Assembly (NCBI RefSeq): GCF_004345705.1
Contig: NZ_SLWV01000003.1
Location: forward strand, 186,001 to 250,000
Reading direction: 5' to 3'
Length of the DNA stretch: 64,000 nucleotides
Source: Marinisporobacter balticus
GTDB taxonomy: Bacteria; Bacillota; Clostridia; Peptostreptococcales; Thermotaleaceae
The position numbers and the translations under genes were made by a program. Below are positions 15,015-24,627 of this stretch, piece by piece. The notes beneath the pieces are model-generated. The model worked only from the letters and a program-made list of their open reading frames with translations. It searched no databases and was not told where the DNA came from. How positions within the stretch are numbered: position 1 is the first letter of the stretch; every line of letters starts with the position of its first letter.

Positions 15015-15699
15015 GGTTCAACAATAAATATTGTGATAAATCGTACACATACTCTGTAAAGATATACAATCCAGAAACGCTGCAGCATTTTCCTTTGTTG
15101 CAAGGTCAAAGAATATCCTAAATTCTTCTTTGAGATAATGAAGCTGTAATACTTTATCTTTTTTACCATACTTGCGAATATAGTTTTGAATGTGCTTTCT
15201 TGCATCGTCTACACAATTATGAAGATGCTGCGATATATGAAATCTATCTATTACAGGCTTTGCATTAGGCAGACATTCTAGTACATAAAAGCAATAACTC
15301 CTGCTCATATCCAAAGAAACTGCTTCAATACCTTGCATTGTATTTTCAGGTAAGATATATTTTATATCCATCTGCTTTAATAGTACTAGCACCAGATTGA
15401 CAACAGATAGTTTTAAAATTGAATTTTTTCATTATATCGCATATAATATTATCTATAGTATATTCATGTTTATCTATTACATTTTTAATTTCGTTTAAAC
15501 TTTGTCGCATGATAACACTTCCTTTTGGTTGATTTGGCTCTCACCTAATTATACCAATAAACCTAGTGTTCATGCGACTTTATTACGTTTTTTATAAGCT
15601 TTTTTCTTATTTTATAGGGTTTTTCATACCCTTTTTACCAGTAAATTGGTAATGTGATTTATGGCAATTTTATTCAATCACAAAACTTGTTGTTGAACC
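15015..15699 (-). mobile_element. ISL3-family deletion derivative with terminal inverted repeats
   Basis: The ends GGTTCAACAATAAATATTGT (15015 on) and, inverted, GGTTCAACAACAAGTTTTGT (15699 back) match at 20 of 23 positions. The 685-bp unit retains only the 5' and middle part of the transposase, fused directly to the far terminal repeat. No clear target duplication is seen. It could still be mobilised in trans if a full ISL3 exists elsewhere. Confidence 0.7.
15018..15510 (-). pseudogene. ISL3-family transposase fragment
   Basis: The middle DDE part is plain: GIEAVSLDMSRSYCFYVLEC, then NAKPVIDRFHISQHLHNCVD and KHIQNYIRKYGKKDK. The N-terminal piece (from ATG 15510, MRQSLNEIKNVIDKHEYTID) is joined out of frame, and the C-terminal third is deleted. 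It stops inside the terminal repeat. Confidence 0.75.
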
Positions 15700-15841
15700 T
15701 TTAAAAATATTCATTGAAAATTGATTTTTTTATCCTAGAAAGAAAAAAAGTATAACAAACTTTCAATACAACTTTAGGCAATAGATGATATACTGGTTAT
15801 AGTAAATATTACTAATAATAATAAAAAATGGGTGGGGTAAT

Positions 15842-17113
15842 ATGAAAAGGAAAATAGTATTATTAATATTCGTAAGCATATTATCACTAGTAGCTTGTTC
15901 GATTGGAAAAAATATTCAGCAAGTACTGGCAGATAATACATGTGAAGCTATAGGGAAAAAAGAACAACAGCGTCCTGAGCGAATCGAAATAAACATTTCA
16001 GCAGTGGGAGATATTATGGTGCATGGCCCTCAATTAAGAGCACAGTATGATAAAAAAAGCAATGCATATAATTTCAAGAATAATTTTGAATTTATCAAGC
16101 CATATATTTCACAATCTGATATTGCCCTTTGCAATTTAGAAACTACGTTTGCTGGAGAAAATAAAGGTTATTCAAGTTTTCCTAAGTTTAATTCTCCAGA
16201 TGCATTAGGAGAAGCTATAAAAGATGCAGGATTTGATATAATTGCTACCGCTAATAATCATACGATCGATAAAAATGCGCAGGGTGTATATAGGACAATA
16301 GATGTATTAAAAAAATTAAGCTTAGATGTAGTAGGAACAAAAGAAAATGAAATAATCCCTTCTTATATAATAAAGGAAATAAAAGGAGTAAAAGTTGGTA
16401 TTACAGCTTATACTTATGAAACACCTAAATTTGGAAAACATAAAACATTAAATTCACTAATTATCCCTAAGGAAGTAGAAAACTGTATTAATACCTTTAA
16501 TTATAATGAAATAGACCAAGAACTAAAAAAAATAGAAGAAATTACTCAAAATATGAAAAAAGATGGTGTAGAAATCATCATTTTTTATTTACACTGGGGA
16601 AATGAGTACCAGAGAGAGCCGAATGATTACCAGAAAAAAATGGCGCAAGCTTTGACTGATTTTGGAGTAGACATTATATTTGGAAGTCATCCCCATGTAA
16701 TACAACCCATTGCATTTATGGAATCTAGAGAACATCAAAAGAAAAGTATCGTTGTATATTCTATGGGAAATTTTTTATCGAATCAAAGATATGAAATTTT
16801 GAAAAATAGATATACAGAAGATGGGATGATTGTAAATGTAACCATGGAGAAGAACTTGAAAGATGACAAAATTACCATGAAGGGTGTTTCATATTTACCA
16901 ACTTGGATAAATAAATATTATAAAAATAACAAAAAAATCTATGAGATAGTACCTCTTGCAGAAGGGTTAGCGTTTCCTGAGAAATACCATTTAGATAAAA
17001 ACAGTTTATGGAGAGCACAAAATTCAAAAGAGAATACATGTAATTTAATAGAATTAGGTACAGCTGAGATTAAAAGGATCCCTATCTTAAAGAATGATGC
17101 GATGGTAAAATAA
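15842..17113 (+). CDS. CapA-family metallophosphatase-like lipoprotein
   Basis: A 423-residue protein with a lipoprotein signal (lipobox LVAC, Cys about 19), so exported and membrane-anchored. The CapA fold (PF09587) spans about residues 48-330: AVGDIMVHGPQ, CNLETTFAG, ATANNHTIDK, HWGNEY and FGSHPHVIQP mark the metal-binding positions. In capsule systems CapA takes part in poly-gamma-glutamate synthesis or anchoring. No capB/C neighbours are present, so a solitary cell-envelope hydrolase role is likely. The RBS is GGTGGGG. Confidence 0.85.
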   Translation: MKRKIVLLIFVSILSLVACSIGKNIQQVLADNTCEAIGKKEQQRPERIEINISAVGDIMVHGPQLRAQYDKKSNAYNFKNNFEFIKPYISQSDIALCNLETTFAGENKGYSSFPKFNSPDALGEAIKDAGFDIIATANNHTIDKNAQGVYRTIDVLKKLSLDVVGTKENEIIPSYIIKEIKGVKVGITAYTYETPKFGKHKTLNSLIIPKEVENCINTFNYNEIDQELKKIEEITQNMKKDGVEIIIFYLHWGNEYQREPNDYQKKMAQALTDFGVDIIFGSHPHVIQPIAFMESREHQKKSIVVYSMGNFLSNQRYEILKNRYTEDGMIVNVTMEKNLKDDKITMKGVSYLPTWINKYYKNNKKIYEIVPLAEGLAFPEKYHLDKNSLWRAQNSKENTCNLIELGTAEIKRIPILKNDAMVK

Positions 17114-17366
17114 TATATTTTTTGATAAATATATAAGGAATAAATAGGTATACTAATGATATATGTAAAAAGAATTAATTGTATTCAAGCGTTAAAATAT
17201 AACAATATTTTATGAACAGATGAAGCATGAATAGACTTAGATGCTTAAGTTATGCGGATGCAGTGGTGTAGCCGGCTAGCTATTTGAAATAGTTAGCTTT
17301 TGTTATATTCAATAATAATTAGTAACATCTAGTAAAAAATAACGCATTTTGCATAGGTGGAATAAA
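17114..17366 (+). promoter_or_regulatory. Leader upstream of the pilus operon with intrinsic terminator
   Basis: This 250-bp leader contains a structured segment (about 17215-17275, including GATGCAGTGGTGTAGCCGGC) followed at once by a terminator at 17275-17306 and then 60 bases to the pilB start. The layout suggests termination control of the pilus operon. Type IV pilus operons in Clostridia can be under c-di-GMP riboswitches, but I could not match either known class here, so the ligand is open. Confidence 0.4.
17275..17306 (+). terminator. Terminator in the pilB leader
   Basis: GCTAGCTATTT pairs with AAATAGTTAGC (one G-U) and is followed by TTTTGTTAT. It lies 5' of the first pilus gene rather than after a gene in the same direction. 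Confidence 0.7.
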
Positions 17367-19043
17367 ATGAAAAAGAGAAAAAGATTAGAGGCTTTATTAG
17401 TAGAGGCAAGGCTAATTACACAAGAACAGCTAAAAGATGTTTTGAAATTACAAAAAACTACAGGCAAAAGATTAGGAGAATTATTGATCGATGAAAATAT
17501 TATTGAGGAAAAACAACTCGCTGAGGTGCTTAAATTCCAATTAGGAATTCGTCACATGGATTTAGAAAAATATTTTATAGATCCAGAGGTTCCAAAATTG
17601 ATTAATGAAAATTTAGCCAGGAGATATCAACTTATTCCAGTAAAAAAAGAAAGAAACCATTTAGTTGTAGCAATGATTGATCCTCTGAATATTTTTGCCA
17701 TAGATGATGTTGAAATTGCAACAGGCTTAGAAGTAGAGCCTGTTATTGCTACAAGACAAAATATACTAAATGCAATTGGGCAGTATTATGGAAAGCAAAG
17801 TGCAGAAAAAGCCATTGAGGATTTTAAAAAGCAATATCATATGGAAAGTCTGTCTAATATCGATGAAGAAACATTAAATGAAATTAACAATGCGCCTGTT
17901 GTTAGGCTGGTAGACTCTATTATCAAGCAGGCAGTAATTGCAAAAGCAAGTGACATTCATATAGAACCTTTTGAGAGCAGTTTACGTGTGAGATTTAGAA
18001 TAGATGGAGAACTACAAGAAATTATGACACCTGTAAAAGCGACCCACTCAGCTATTATAACGAGAATTAAGATTATCTCAAAAATGAATATAGCAGAAAA
18101 AAGAGTTCCACAGGATGGTCGGGTAGAACAAAGGATAGCTGACCGAGAAATCGATTTAAGGGTTGCTACATTACCTACTGTGTATGGAGAAAAAATTGTA
18201 ATAAGGCTACTTGATAGAAGTAGCTTCCTATTATCAAAAGTCCAATTAGGATTTTCAGAGCATAATGTGAAAAGTGTAGACAACATATTGAAAAATCCAA
18301 ATGGTGTCATTTTGGTTACAGGACCAACAGGAAGTGGAAAGACAACAACCTTATACACTATTTTAAGAGAGTTAAATAGTATACAGAAGAATATTATTAC
18401 AATAGAAGACCCTGTAGAATATCGACTCAACGGTATTAACCAAGTACAAGTTAATACAAAAGCAGGATTAACCTTTGCAAATACATTAAGATCTATTTTA
18501 AGACAAGATCCAGATATGATTATGATAGGAGAAATACGGGATGATGAAACAGCACAAATAGCAGTAAGAGCTGCTATTACTGGACATCTTGTTTTAACTA
18601 CCATGCATACAAATGATTCTCCGTCCACGGTAACAAGGTTAATAGACATGGGCGTTGAACCGTATTTAGTTTCTTCTTCTATCGTTGGTGTTATTGCACA
18701 ACGTTTGGTGCGAAGAATCTGTGAAACTTGTAAAAAATCCTATATGGCAAGTGACGTAGAAAAAAAACTGTTGAATCTATATGAAGATACCCTTATATAT
18801 AAAGGAAGTGGATGTACCTACTGCAACAATACAGGTTACAAAGGAAGAGTTGCCGTTCATGAGGTTATGCCTGTTGGAAAAGAACTAAGAATTCAGATAG
18901 GTAATAATGAAAGCATTGATACACTAAGAGAAACAGCTATGAAAAATGGTATGATCAGTTTGAGAAAGAACTGTATAGAGAGTGTCCTAAATGGGACAAC
19001 TACCATTGAAGAATTAATAAAAGCTACATATAGCTTGGAGTAG
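17367..19043 (+). CDS. pilB: Type IV pilus assembly ATPase PilB
   Basis: A 558-residue secretion ATPase that powers pilus extension at the inner face of the membrane. The N-terminal MshEN/GspE-N domain (about 1-150) precedes the ATPase core: Walker A GPTGSGKTTT (about 320), MIMIGEIRDDETAQIAVRAA, and TTMHTNDSPSTVTRL. A tetracysteine zinc site follows (CETC about 452, CTYC about 483), as expected for PilB. ATG 17367 was chosen because AGGTGGA is six bases upstream. It is the first gene of the pilus locus and is followed nine bases later by pilT. Confidence 0.92.
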   Translation: MKKRKRLEALLVEARLITQEQLKDVLKLQKTTGKRLGELLIDENIIEEKQLAEVLKFQLGIRHMDLEKYFIDPEVPKLINENLARRYQLIPVKKERNHLVVAMIDPLNIFAIDDVEIATGLEVEPVIATRQNILNAIGQYYGKQSAEKAIEDFKKQYHMESLSNIDEETLNEINNAPVVRLVDSIIKQAVIAKASDIHIEPFESSLRVRFRIDGELQEIMTPVKATHSAIITRIKIISKMNIAEKRVPQDGRVEQRIADREIDLRVATLPTVYGEKIVIRLLDRSSFLLSKVQLGFSEHNVKSVDNILKNPNGVILVTGPTGSGKTTTLYTILRELNSIQKNIITIEDPVEYRLNGINQVQVNTKAGLTFANTLRSILRQDPDMIMIGEIRDDETAQIAVRAAITGHLVLTTMHTNDSPSTVTRLIDMGVEPYLVSSSIVGVIAQRLVRRICETCKKSYMASDVEKKLLNLYEDTLIYKGSGCTYCNNTGYKGRVAVHEVMPVGKELRIQIGNNESIDTLRETAMKNGMISLRKNCIESVLNGTTTIEELIKATYSLE

Positions 19044-19052
19044 GTGGGAAAA

Positions 19053-20111
19053 ATGAAAATATTACCTTTGTTAGAAACAACTATAAAGGCAAGAGCTTCT
19101 GATTTACATTTATCTGTAGCAATACCGCCTGTCATGCGTGTAAATGGAAAGCTAGAACGCATGAGAGAAAAACCATTAAGTTCATCGGACATACTTCTTT
19201 TGGTAGAAGAAATATTAAATGAACACCAAATGGATATTTTAAAGGAAAAAGGAGAACTTGATTTATCTTTTTTATTTGCAGGATATGGACGATTTCGTAT
19301 AAATATCTACAAGCAAAGAGGAAGCTATAGCTTGGCAATAAGAGTGGTATCACTAAAAATTCCATCTATGGAGGAACTTGGACTACCCGCTATAATAAAA
19401 GAATTTTCAAGAAAAAAGAGAGGCCTTGTATTGGTTACAGGGGCAACAGGAAGTGGAAAGTCAACGACCCTAGCCGCTATGATTGATTTGATCAATAAAG
19501 AAAGAAGCTGTCATATATTAACCTTAGAAGATCCAATAGAATATGTTCATAAACACAATAAAAGTATCGTAAACCAAAGAGAAATTGGCCATGATTCCCA
19601 CAGTTTTTCTAATGCTTTAAGAGCTTGTTTAAGACAGGACCCAGACGTTATATTAGTAGGAGAGATGAGAGATTTAGAAACCATTGGAATTGCTGTCACA
19701 GCAGCCGAAACTGGACATTTGGTTTTATCGACCCTTCATACAATAGGGGCAGCAAAAACCATAGACCGAATCATAGATGTATTTCCACCACATCAGCAGC
19801 AGCAAATAAAGGTACAATTATCATCCGTACTAGAAGGAATTGTATCTCAACAGCTTTTTGAAACATTAGATGGAAGAGGACGTGTTGTTGCAATAGAGAC
19901 AATGACAGTAACAGCAGCTATAAGAAATCTCATTCGTGAAGGAAAAACACATCAAATTCAAACGTCCATTCAAACAGGTGGACAGTATGGGATGAAAACC
20001 ATGGATGCTACTATTATAGAACTTTACACCCAAGGAATTATCACAAGAGAAACAGCCTTAACGCATATGCTTGATCGAGATATGGTAGAAAGGCAGCTTG
20101 GAATAAAATAA
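19053..20111 (+). CDS. pilT: Type IV pilus retraction ATPase PilT
   Basis: A 352-residue hexameric ATPase that drives pilus retraction and twitching. It shows the DLHLSV opening, Walker A GATGSGKSTT (about 129), the Walker B region DVILVGEMRD, the His box STLHT, and AIRNLIREGK (about 288), the retraction motif specific to PilT. The start was taken at the ATG after AGGTGGG. The presence of pilT means the pili should be retractile. It is co-transcribed with pilB. Confidence 0.92.
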   Translation: MKILPLLETTIKARASDLHLSVAIPPVMRVNGKLERMREKPLSSSDILLLVEEILNEHQMDILKEKGELDLSFLFAGYGRFRINIYKQRGSYSLAIRVVSLKIPSMEELGLPAIIKEFSRKKRGLVLVTGATGSGKSTTLAAMIDLINKERSCHILTLEDPIEYVHKHNKSIVNQREIGHDSHSFSNALRACLRQDPDVILVGEMRDLETIGIAVTAAETGHLVLSTLHTIGAAKTIDRIIDVFPPHQQQQIKVQLSSVLEGIVSQQLFETLDGRGRVVAIETMTVTAAIRNLIREGKTHQIQTSIQTGGQYGMKTMDATIIELYTQGIITRETALTHMLDRDMVERQLGIK

Positions 20112-20347
20112 ATAAAGGGGTGATGATGTCCGAGCAGACGCATGTATAATCATTAGCGCAACAGAAGAAAAATTAAATGAAACTTATAGCGTTAATCACA
20201 AAAAATACCTTCTAGCATTTTTTATAGAAATGGTATAATGTGGATAAACTAGTAGTAACTTATATACCATCATGGAAAGAATACCATGTTTTAGAAATAG
20301 AAGAGAAAAGATAATTTTTTAAAAATAATATTTAAGGAGAAGAAAAA
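20112..20347 (+). promoter_or_regulatory. Promoter region of the major pilin
   Basis: An extended -10 element TGGTATAAT lies at 20231-20239. No good -35 is found at 17 bases. It lies about 110 bp upstream of the pilin start, so the abundant pilin probably has its own promoter in addition to readthrough from pilB-pilT. Nothing else is supported in this 236-bp gap. Confidence 0.5.
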
Positions 20348-20788
20348 GTGATACAAAAAAATAATAAAAGATTAAAAAATAGGAAAGGTTTTACATTGGT
20401 AGAGTTGATTGTTGTTATTGCTATATTAGGAATTTTAGCAGCAATGGTTGCACCGAAATTTGGTGGAATTACAGATAATGCCAAAACAGCAGCTGATGAT
20501 CAGCTGGGTGCTATTATTAGAAATGCTGCAGCTATTGACATTGCATCTGGAAATATTGTAGTTAAAAAAGCAACTCATGTAAATGTAACGTATAATAGTA
20601 CTACTAGTAAACTAATATATGCAATTGTGACCGGGGAATCCTTATATGGAAAAGACGGTGCAACTGCATTAACTGAGGATAGCTTTAAAACATTAATAGA
20701 TAAAATGGTTACGGATACTCCTTTACAAAAGAAACAAATATTAGAGATTATAATTGATGCGAGTGGTAATGTTTCATATACAAAATAG
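20348..20788 (+). CDS. pilA: Type IV major pilin
   Basis: A 146-residue prepilin. The type III signal is RLKNRKG/FTLVELIVVIA, with cleavage before Phe, Glu at mature position 5 and a hydrophobic helix for fibre assembly (to about residue 37). The C-terminal part is polar with few cysteines, so the usual disulfide loop is absent, as in many Gram-positive pilins. GTG is the start, after AAGGAGAAG. It lies between pilT and the prepilin peptidase, in the position of the major subunit. Confidence 0.88.
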   Translation: MIQKNNKRLKNRKGFTLVELIVVIAILGILAAMVAPKFGGITDNAKTAADDQLGAIIRNAAAIDIASGNIVVKKATHVNVTYNSTTSKLIYAIVTGESLYGKDGATALTEDSFKTLIDKMVTDTPLQKKQILEIIIDASGNVSYTK

Positions 20789-20874
20789 CTATATTAATTA
20801 GTGCCAAAATTACTGCTTAATAAACTTATTAATGAGTTTATTAAAAAATGAATTAACAAGGGAGGTAGATATAA

Positions 20875-21624
20875 ATGACATATTTCATAATTATTATAGG
20901 CTTATTAATAGGTTCTTTCTTAAATGTATGCATCTACCGCATATCAAAAGAAGAATCTATTGTCTATCCTTTATCCTACTGTCCAAAGTGCAATACAACG
21001 CTTAAGTCATGGAGCTTGGTTCCTATATTTAGTTTTTTATTGAGTAAAAGAAAATGTAGATATTGTAGAGAATTAATACCCATGCAGTATCCTTTTATTG
21101 AATTTTTAAATGGAATCATTTATTTATTATTATACCTAAAATATGGTCTATCTATTCTCTTTGTGAAATATGCAATAATTACTAGTTTGTTAATTATGAT
21201 CTCTTGGATAGACTATAAGCTACAAATCATACCTGATGGATGCAACCTCTTTGGGCTTGTCATATCAGGTGTTTTTATTATTATTAATGATTTTTCTACT
21301 GGATCATTTTTAAATTCAGTAATAGGATTTTGTCTTGGAGGAGGAATATTTCTTCTCATAGCCATCGTAACTAATGAAATGGGAGGAGGAGATATTAAAC
21401 TCATGGGAATATTGGGATTTGCTTTTGGATGGGAAAATATACTTTTAATAACACTACTATCCTTTGGCATAGGTGCTATCATATCTGTAGGACTTCTGAG
21501 GCTAAAAATTAAAAATAGAAAAGACCCAATTGCATTTGGACCATTTATTGCAGTTGCTACAGGAATAACCATCCTCTATGGAAGAGAAATATTTCAGTGG
21601 TATATTTTATATACATTTAGATAA
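20875..21624 (+). CDS. pilD: Prepilin peptidase PilD
   Basis: A 249-residue polytopic membrane aspartyl protease (A24 family) that cleaves and N-methylates prepilins. The cytoplasmic zinc/methylation domain has both pairs (CPKC about 36, CRYC about 63). The catalytic aspartates lie in WIDYKLQIIPDG (about 113) and GGGDIKLMG (about 173, the GxGD motif). About six to eight helices are predicted. The RBS GGGAGGTAG is strong. It processes the five prepilins of this locus. Confidence 0.92.
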   Translation: MTYFIIIIGLLIGSFLNVCIYRISKEESIVYPLSYCPKCNTTLKSWSLVPIFSFLLSKRKCRYCRELIPMQYPFIEFLNGIIYLLLYLKYGLSILFVKYAIITSLLIMISWIDYKLQIIPDGCNLFGLVISGVFIIINDFSTGSFLNSVIGFCLGGGIFLLIAIVTNEMGGGDIKLMGILGFAFGWENILLITLLSFGIGAIISVGLLRLKIKNRKDPIAFGPFIAVATGITILYGREIFQWYILYTFR

Positions 21625-21933
21625 AAAGGATGGGGTGAAGTACTTGTTAAAAAAAGAATAATTCTTCCTTATATCAAAATAGCTGAATTAGAATCAATGG
21701 TTCAAAGTTAAGTATATTGCATTAGATATCCATGCCAATATGGTGGCTAAGACATTTGAAAAAGAAATAATCGATTGACCTACCAAAGGGGAAAAATATC
21801 GGATATTATCCGCTATTCTGTTATTAAAGGAAAGCGGTGCTAGAAAATTTTAGTTATATAAGTTTATTATGTATAATTTAATAATATATTGCAAAATATA
21901 ATTTTAATTTAAAATATGAAAAGAGGAATAGAT
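21625..21933. other. Gap between pilD and pilC
   Basis: About 300 bp without a gene. GGGGTGA at 21652 is followed only by short frames, and broken protein-like stretches suggest decayed sequence. No terminator is evident. Confidence 0.35.
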
Positions 21934-23124
21934 ATGCCTGTTTATAAATATAAAGCTTTAACCAAAAAAGGAGAATATATTGGAAATACATACAATGCAG
22001 GCAGTAAGGATGAAGTAATTGAAATGCTTAGGAATAGAAATTATTATCCTATTTTAATAAAAAAATCGAATACCTGGAAGTTCTTTTGTAGAAGTATTCC
22101 TACAAAAGATCTGGAAATATTTTGTCGACAGTTCTATACCATGTTCCATGCTGGTGTAAACATTGTAAAGTGTTTAACTGCTATTCAGATGTATACAACA
22201 AATAAAAAAATGGGTATGATTTTAAAAAATGTTCAGGAAGGCATTGAAAAAGGTAGAACTTTTTCAAAGTCATTAGCGGACGAAAAAATTTTCCCACAAT
22301 TTTTTATAAATATGGTAGAAGCAGGAGAAATGAGCGGAAAACTTGATATGATTATGAAAAGGATGGCAATTCATTATGAAAAAGAAAATAAGCTGAGAAG
22401 GAAGATTGAAAGTGCAATGGTATATCCACTTATTTTATGTGTGACTTCAATACTTGTGGTGATATTTTTATTGACATATGTTTTGCCAACTTTTATAATT
22501 CTATTTCAAGATGCCCATGTCCAGCTACCGCTATCTACTAGAATACTATTGAAAATTAGTACGCTATGCACGCGCTATGGATATGAGTTTTTTTTAGCTT
22601 TCTTATTTCTATTGTGTGGAATCTATTATATTGGTAAAGATGATAGGATAAAGCAGTTTTTAGATCAATTAAAGTTTGAAATTCCAGCAGTAAAAGATAT
22701 GGTAAAAAAGATTGTAAGTATACGGTTTTCGAGGACTTTTTCAATATTACTAGCAAGTGGCGCGCCTTTGATTACCTCTTTAGAAAGCACTAAAAAAGTT
22801 ATTGGAAATAGATTTGTAGAGAATAGAATGAACATAGTGGTACAAAGGGTAACTAAAGGAGAAAACTTAACAAATTCGGTAAATAAAATGGGCGTGTTTC
22901 TTCCAATTGTGATCTCAATGATTGAAATAGGAGAAGAATCTGGTACATTAGATAATATGTTAGATCAAACAGCAGATTTTCTTGATGAAGAAATGGATAA
23001 GACAATACAAAAGATGCTTCCAATGATAGAACCGCTATTCATTTTATTTATGGCAGGGATTGTTGGATTTATAGTATTAGCTATGATGATGCCAGTATTT
23101 AATATGATGGATACTATTTCGTAA
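21934..23124 (+). CDS. pilC: Type IV pilus platform protein PilC
   Basis: A 396-residue integral membrane protein that links the ATPases to the growing pilus. It has the opening MPVYKYKALTKKGEYIGN and two T2SSF domains, each with FCRQFYTMFHAGV/FSRTFSILLASGAP and VEAGEMSGKLD/IEIGEESGTLDNML signatures. Three membrane helices are seen, the last near the C-terminus (LFILFMAGIVGFIVLAMMMP). The start was set at the second ATG, preceded by AGAGGAATAGAT. Confidence 0.9.
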   Translation: MPVYKYKALTKKGEYIGNTYNAGSKDEVIEMLRNRNYYPILIKKSNTWKFFCRSIPTKDLEIFCRQFYTMFHAGVNIVKCLTAIQMYTTNKKMGMILKNVQEGIEKGRTFSKSLADEKIFPQFFINMVEAGEMSGKLDMIMKRMAIHYEKENKLRRKIESAMVYPLILCVTSILVVIFLLTYVLPTFIILFQDAHVQLPLSTRILLKISTLCTRYGYEFFLAFLFLLCGIYYIGKDDRIKQFLDQLKFEIPAVKDMVKKIVSIRFSRTFSILLASGAPLITSLESTKKVIGNRFVENRMNIVVQRVTKGENLTNSVNKMGVFLPIVISMIEIGEESGTLDNMLDQTADFLDEEMDKTIQKMLPMIEPLFILFMAGIVGFIVLAMMMPVFNMMDTIS

Positions 23125-23149
23125 GTATATTTTGAGGAGGTAGTAGATA

Positions 23150-24070
23150 GTGTTTCCTAAAAATACTTTATCTATAGATATAGATACACATTGCATTAAA
23201 ATTATCGTTGGTAAATGCAAAAACAATTTAGTTTTTATTGAGGATGCTGTTATATTATCTACGCCAGAAGGTTCTTTTGCTAATGGGCAAATAGCAGATA
23301 TTGAAAAAATAATAAATAGAATTAAACCTTTTTTAAGGAATAGAAATTTTTGGGGGAAGGGTGTTGTTTTTTCGTTTGAAAGTAGATCAATAATAGAACG
23401 TGAAGTATTTTTACCGTATGTGAAAGGAAAAAAAATTGATAAAATGATTTTCTATGAAATCAAAGAGTATTTTCCAATGAGCTTAGAAAAATATATTATT
23501 CAATATAAGAGAATAGAAGATATCTATAAAGGCGATGAAAAGGTATCTAGATTTTTAGTATCCGTATTACCTAAAAAGATTGTAGAAAATTATTTACTAC
23601 TATCAAAACAATTAAATTTAAGACCCAGATGTTTGGATAGCCACACAGGATCAATTGGGAATATTTTTAGTAAAAATATAGAAATTAATGATAAGTGCAT
23701 TAAAAACGAAACTATAGCAATTATAGATTTAGGGGATGAAAATATCTATATAAATATTTGGGAGCATGGCGTATATCAATTCAGTAAGCTGATAGAAATC
23801 CTAGGCAAAGATATAGAAAAACATGATGAATGGATAGATGAACTTATGCGTGTTTTAGATTATTACAGTAGTAAAAAAGTAGTTGGTGAGATTGATAAAA
23901 TCTATCTTATAGGTAAATATGCGCATGCTGACAAAATGAAGCAATACCTCAAGACTACTTTTCATATACCTGTTTGCTCAATTGAAAAAGTGAGCAACGT
24001 AAAAATAAATGTGAAAGATCATTTTGACTTGAGCTTGTATTTTAGTGCAATTGGAGCAATTATTAAGTAA
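23150..24070 (+). CDS. pilM: Pilus assembly actin-like protein PilM
   Basis: A 306-residue actin-fold cytoplasmic protein. It begins SIDIDTHCIKIIVGKC (phosphate-1 loop) and contains IAIIDLGDENIYINI (phosphate-2) and KIYLIGKYA near the end. PilM binds the N-terminus of PilN and recruits the alignment complex. GTG start after GGAGGTAGTAGATA. It is followed 17 bases later by pilN in the usual M-N-O order. It diverges from well-studied PilM but the fold motifs and synteny agree. Confidence 0.8.
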   Translation: MFPKNTLSIDIDTHCIKIIVGKCKNNLVFIEDAVILSTPEGSFANGQIADIEKIINRIKPFLRNRNFWGKGVVFSFESRSIIEREVFLPYVKGKKIDKMIFYEIKEYFPMSLEKYIIQYKRIEDIYKGDEKVSRFLVSVLPKKIVENYLLLSKQLNLRPRCLDSHTGSIGNIFSKNIEINDKCIKNETIAIIDLGDENIYINIWEHGVYQFSKLIEILGKDIEKHDEWIDELMRVLDYYSSKKVVGEIDKIYLIGKYAHADKMKQYLKTTFHIPVCSIEKVSNVKINVKDHFDLSLYFSAIGAIIK

Positions 24071-24087
24071 TAAGCAGGTGCATAACA

Positions 24088-24627
24088 ATGAATAAAGTCA
24101 ACTTTTTTGAACCGTATTTAAAAAGAAAATATAACAAACTTATGCTATACGTAATAGAATCTATAGTTGCTATTCTTTTGATTATTTCATTAGTGAATGC
24201 ATGGTGTATAAGTACAATGGAGAAAGAAGTGGTTTCTGTAAGTCATAGAATGAGTAGTCTTCAAAAAAATATGAATGTGCAAGAGAACCATCGAAAGTTG
24301 AAACAAGTGAATGGAATATTGAGAAATTTGAAAAACACAGAAGCGCTGATAAGAGAAAAAGATATTATAAATGATTGTTTAATTTATGCAATTTGTAATT
24401 GCGTTCCGAAAAATTTATGCTTCCAATCTATAAATATTGTACCTGGAAAAGTAAAAATACAGGGTATAGCAAAAGATACATTGTCAATTGCTCAGTTTAA
24501 ATACACTTTAGAAGAGAATGTGTATTTTCAAGATATATTTATTCCTTACATTTGTGAAAGTCAAGAAGGATATACCTTTACTGTAATGTTTGACATTAAG
24601 GATGTGCAAAAGGATGCAACGAAATAA
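24088..24627 (+). CDS. pilN: Pilus alignment protein PilN
   Basis: A 179-residue bitopic protein. The short cytoplasmic head (MNKVNFFEPYLKRKY) contains the NFF/NLL-like motif for PilM binding. It is followed by one helix (ESIVAILLIISLVNAWCI), a coiled coil (about 50-95) and an extracytoplasmic ferredoxin-like domain with FQSINIVPGKVKIQG. Family PF05137. Its end overlaps the start region of pilO. Confidence 0.82.
   Translation: MNKVNFFEPYLKRKYNKLMLYVIESIVAILLIISLVNAWCISTMEKEVVSVSHRMSSLQKNMNVQENHRKLKQVNGILRNLKNTEALIREKDIINDCLIYAICNCVPKNLCFQSINIVPGKVKIQGIAKDTLSIAQFKYTLEENVYFQDIFIPYICESQEGYTFTVMFDIKDVQKDATK

Noticed and set aside
17200..17300. c-di-GMP-I or -II riboswitch before pilB
   Set aside because: The conserved GCAAA and GACGCAAAGC cores of class I and the class II core are not found. 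Only the terminator and a vague 3' resemblance remain, so it is listed as an unclassified leader.
17957..18649. 230-codon minus-strand frame
   Set aside because: It is the complement of the PilB ATPase core and lacks start signals.
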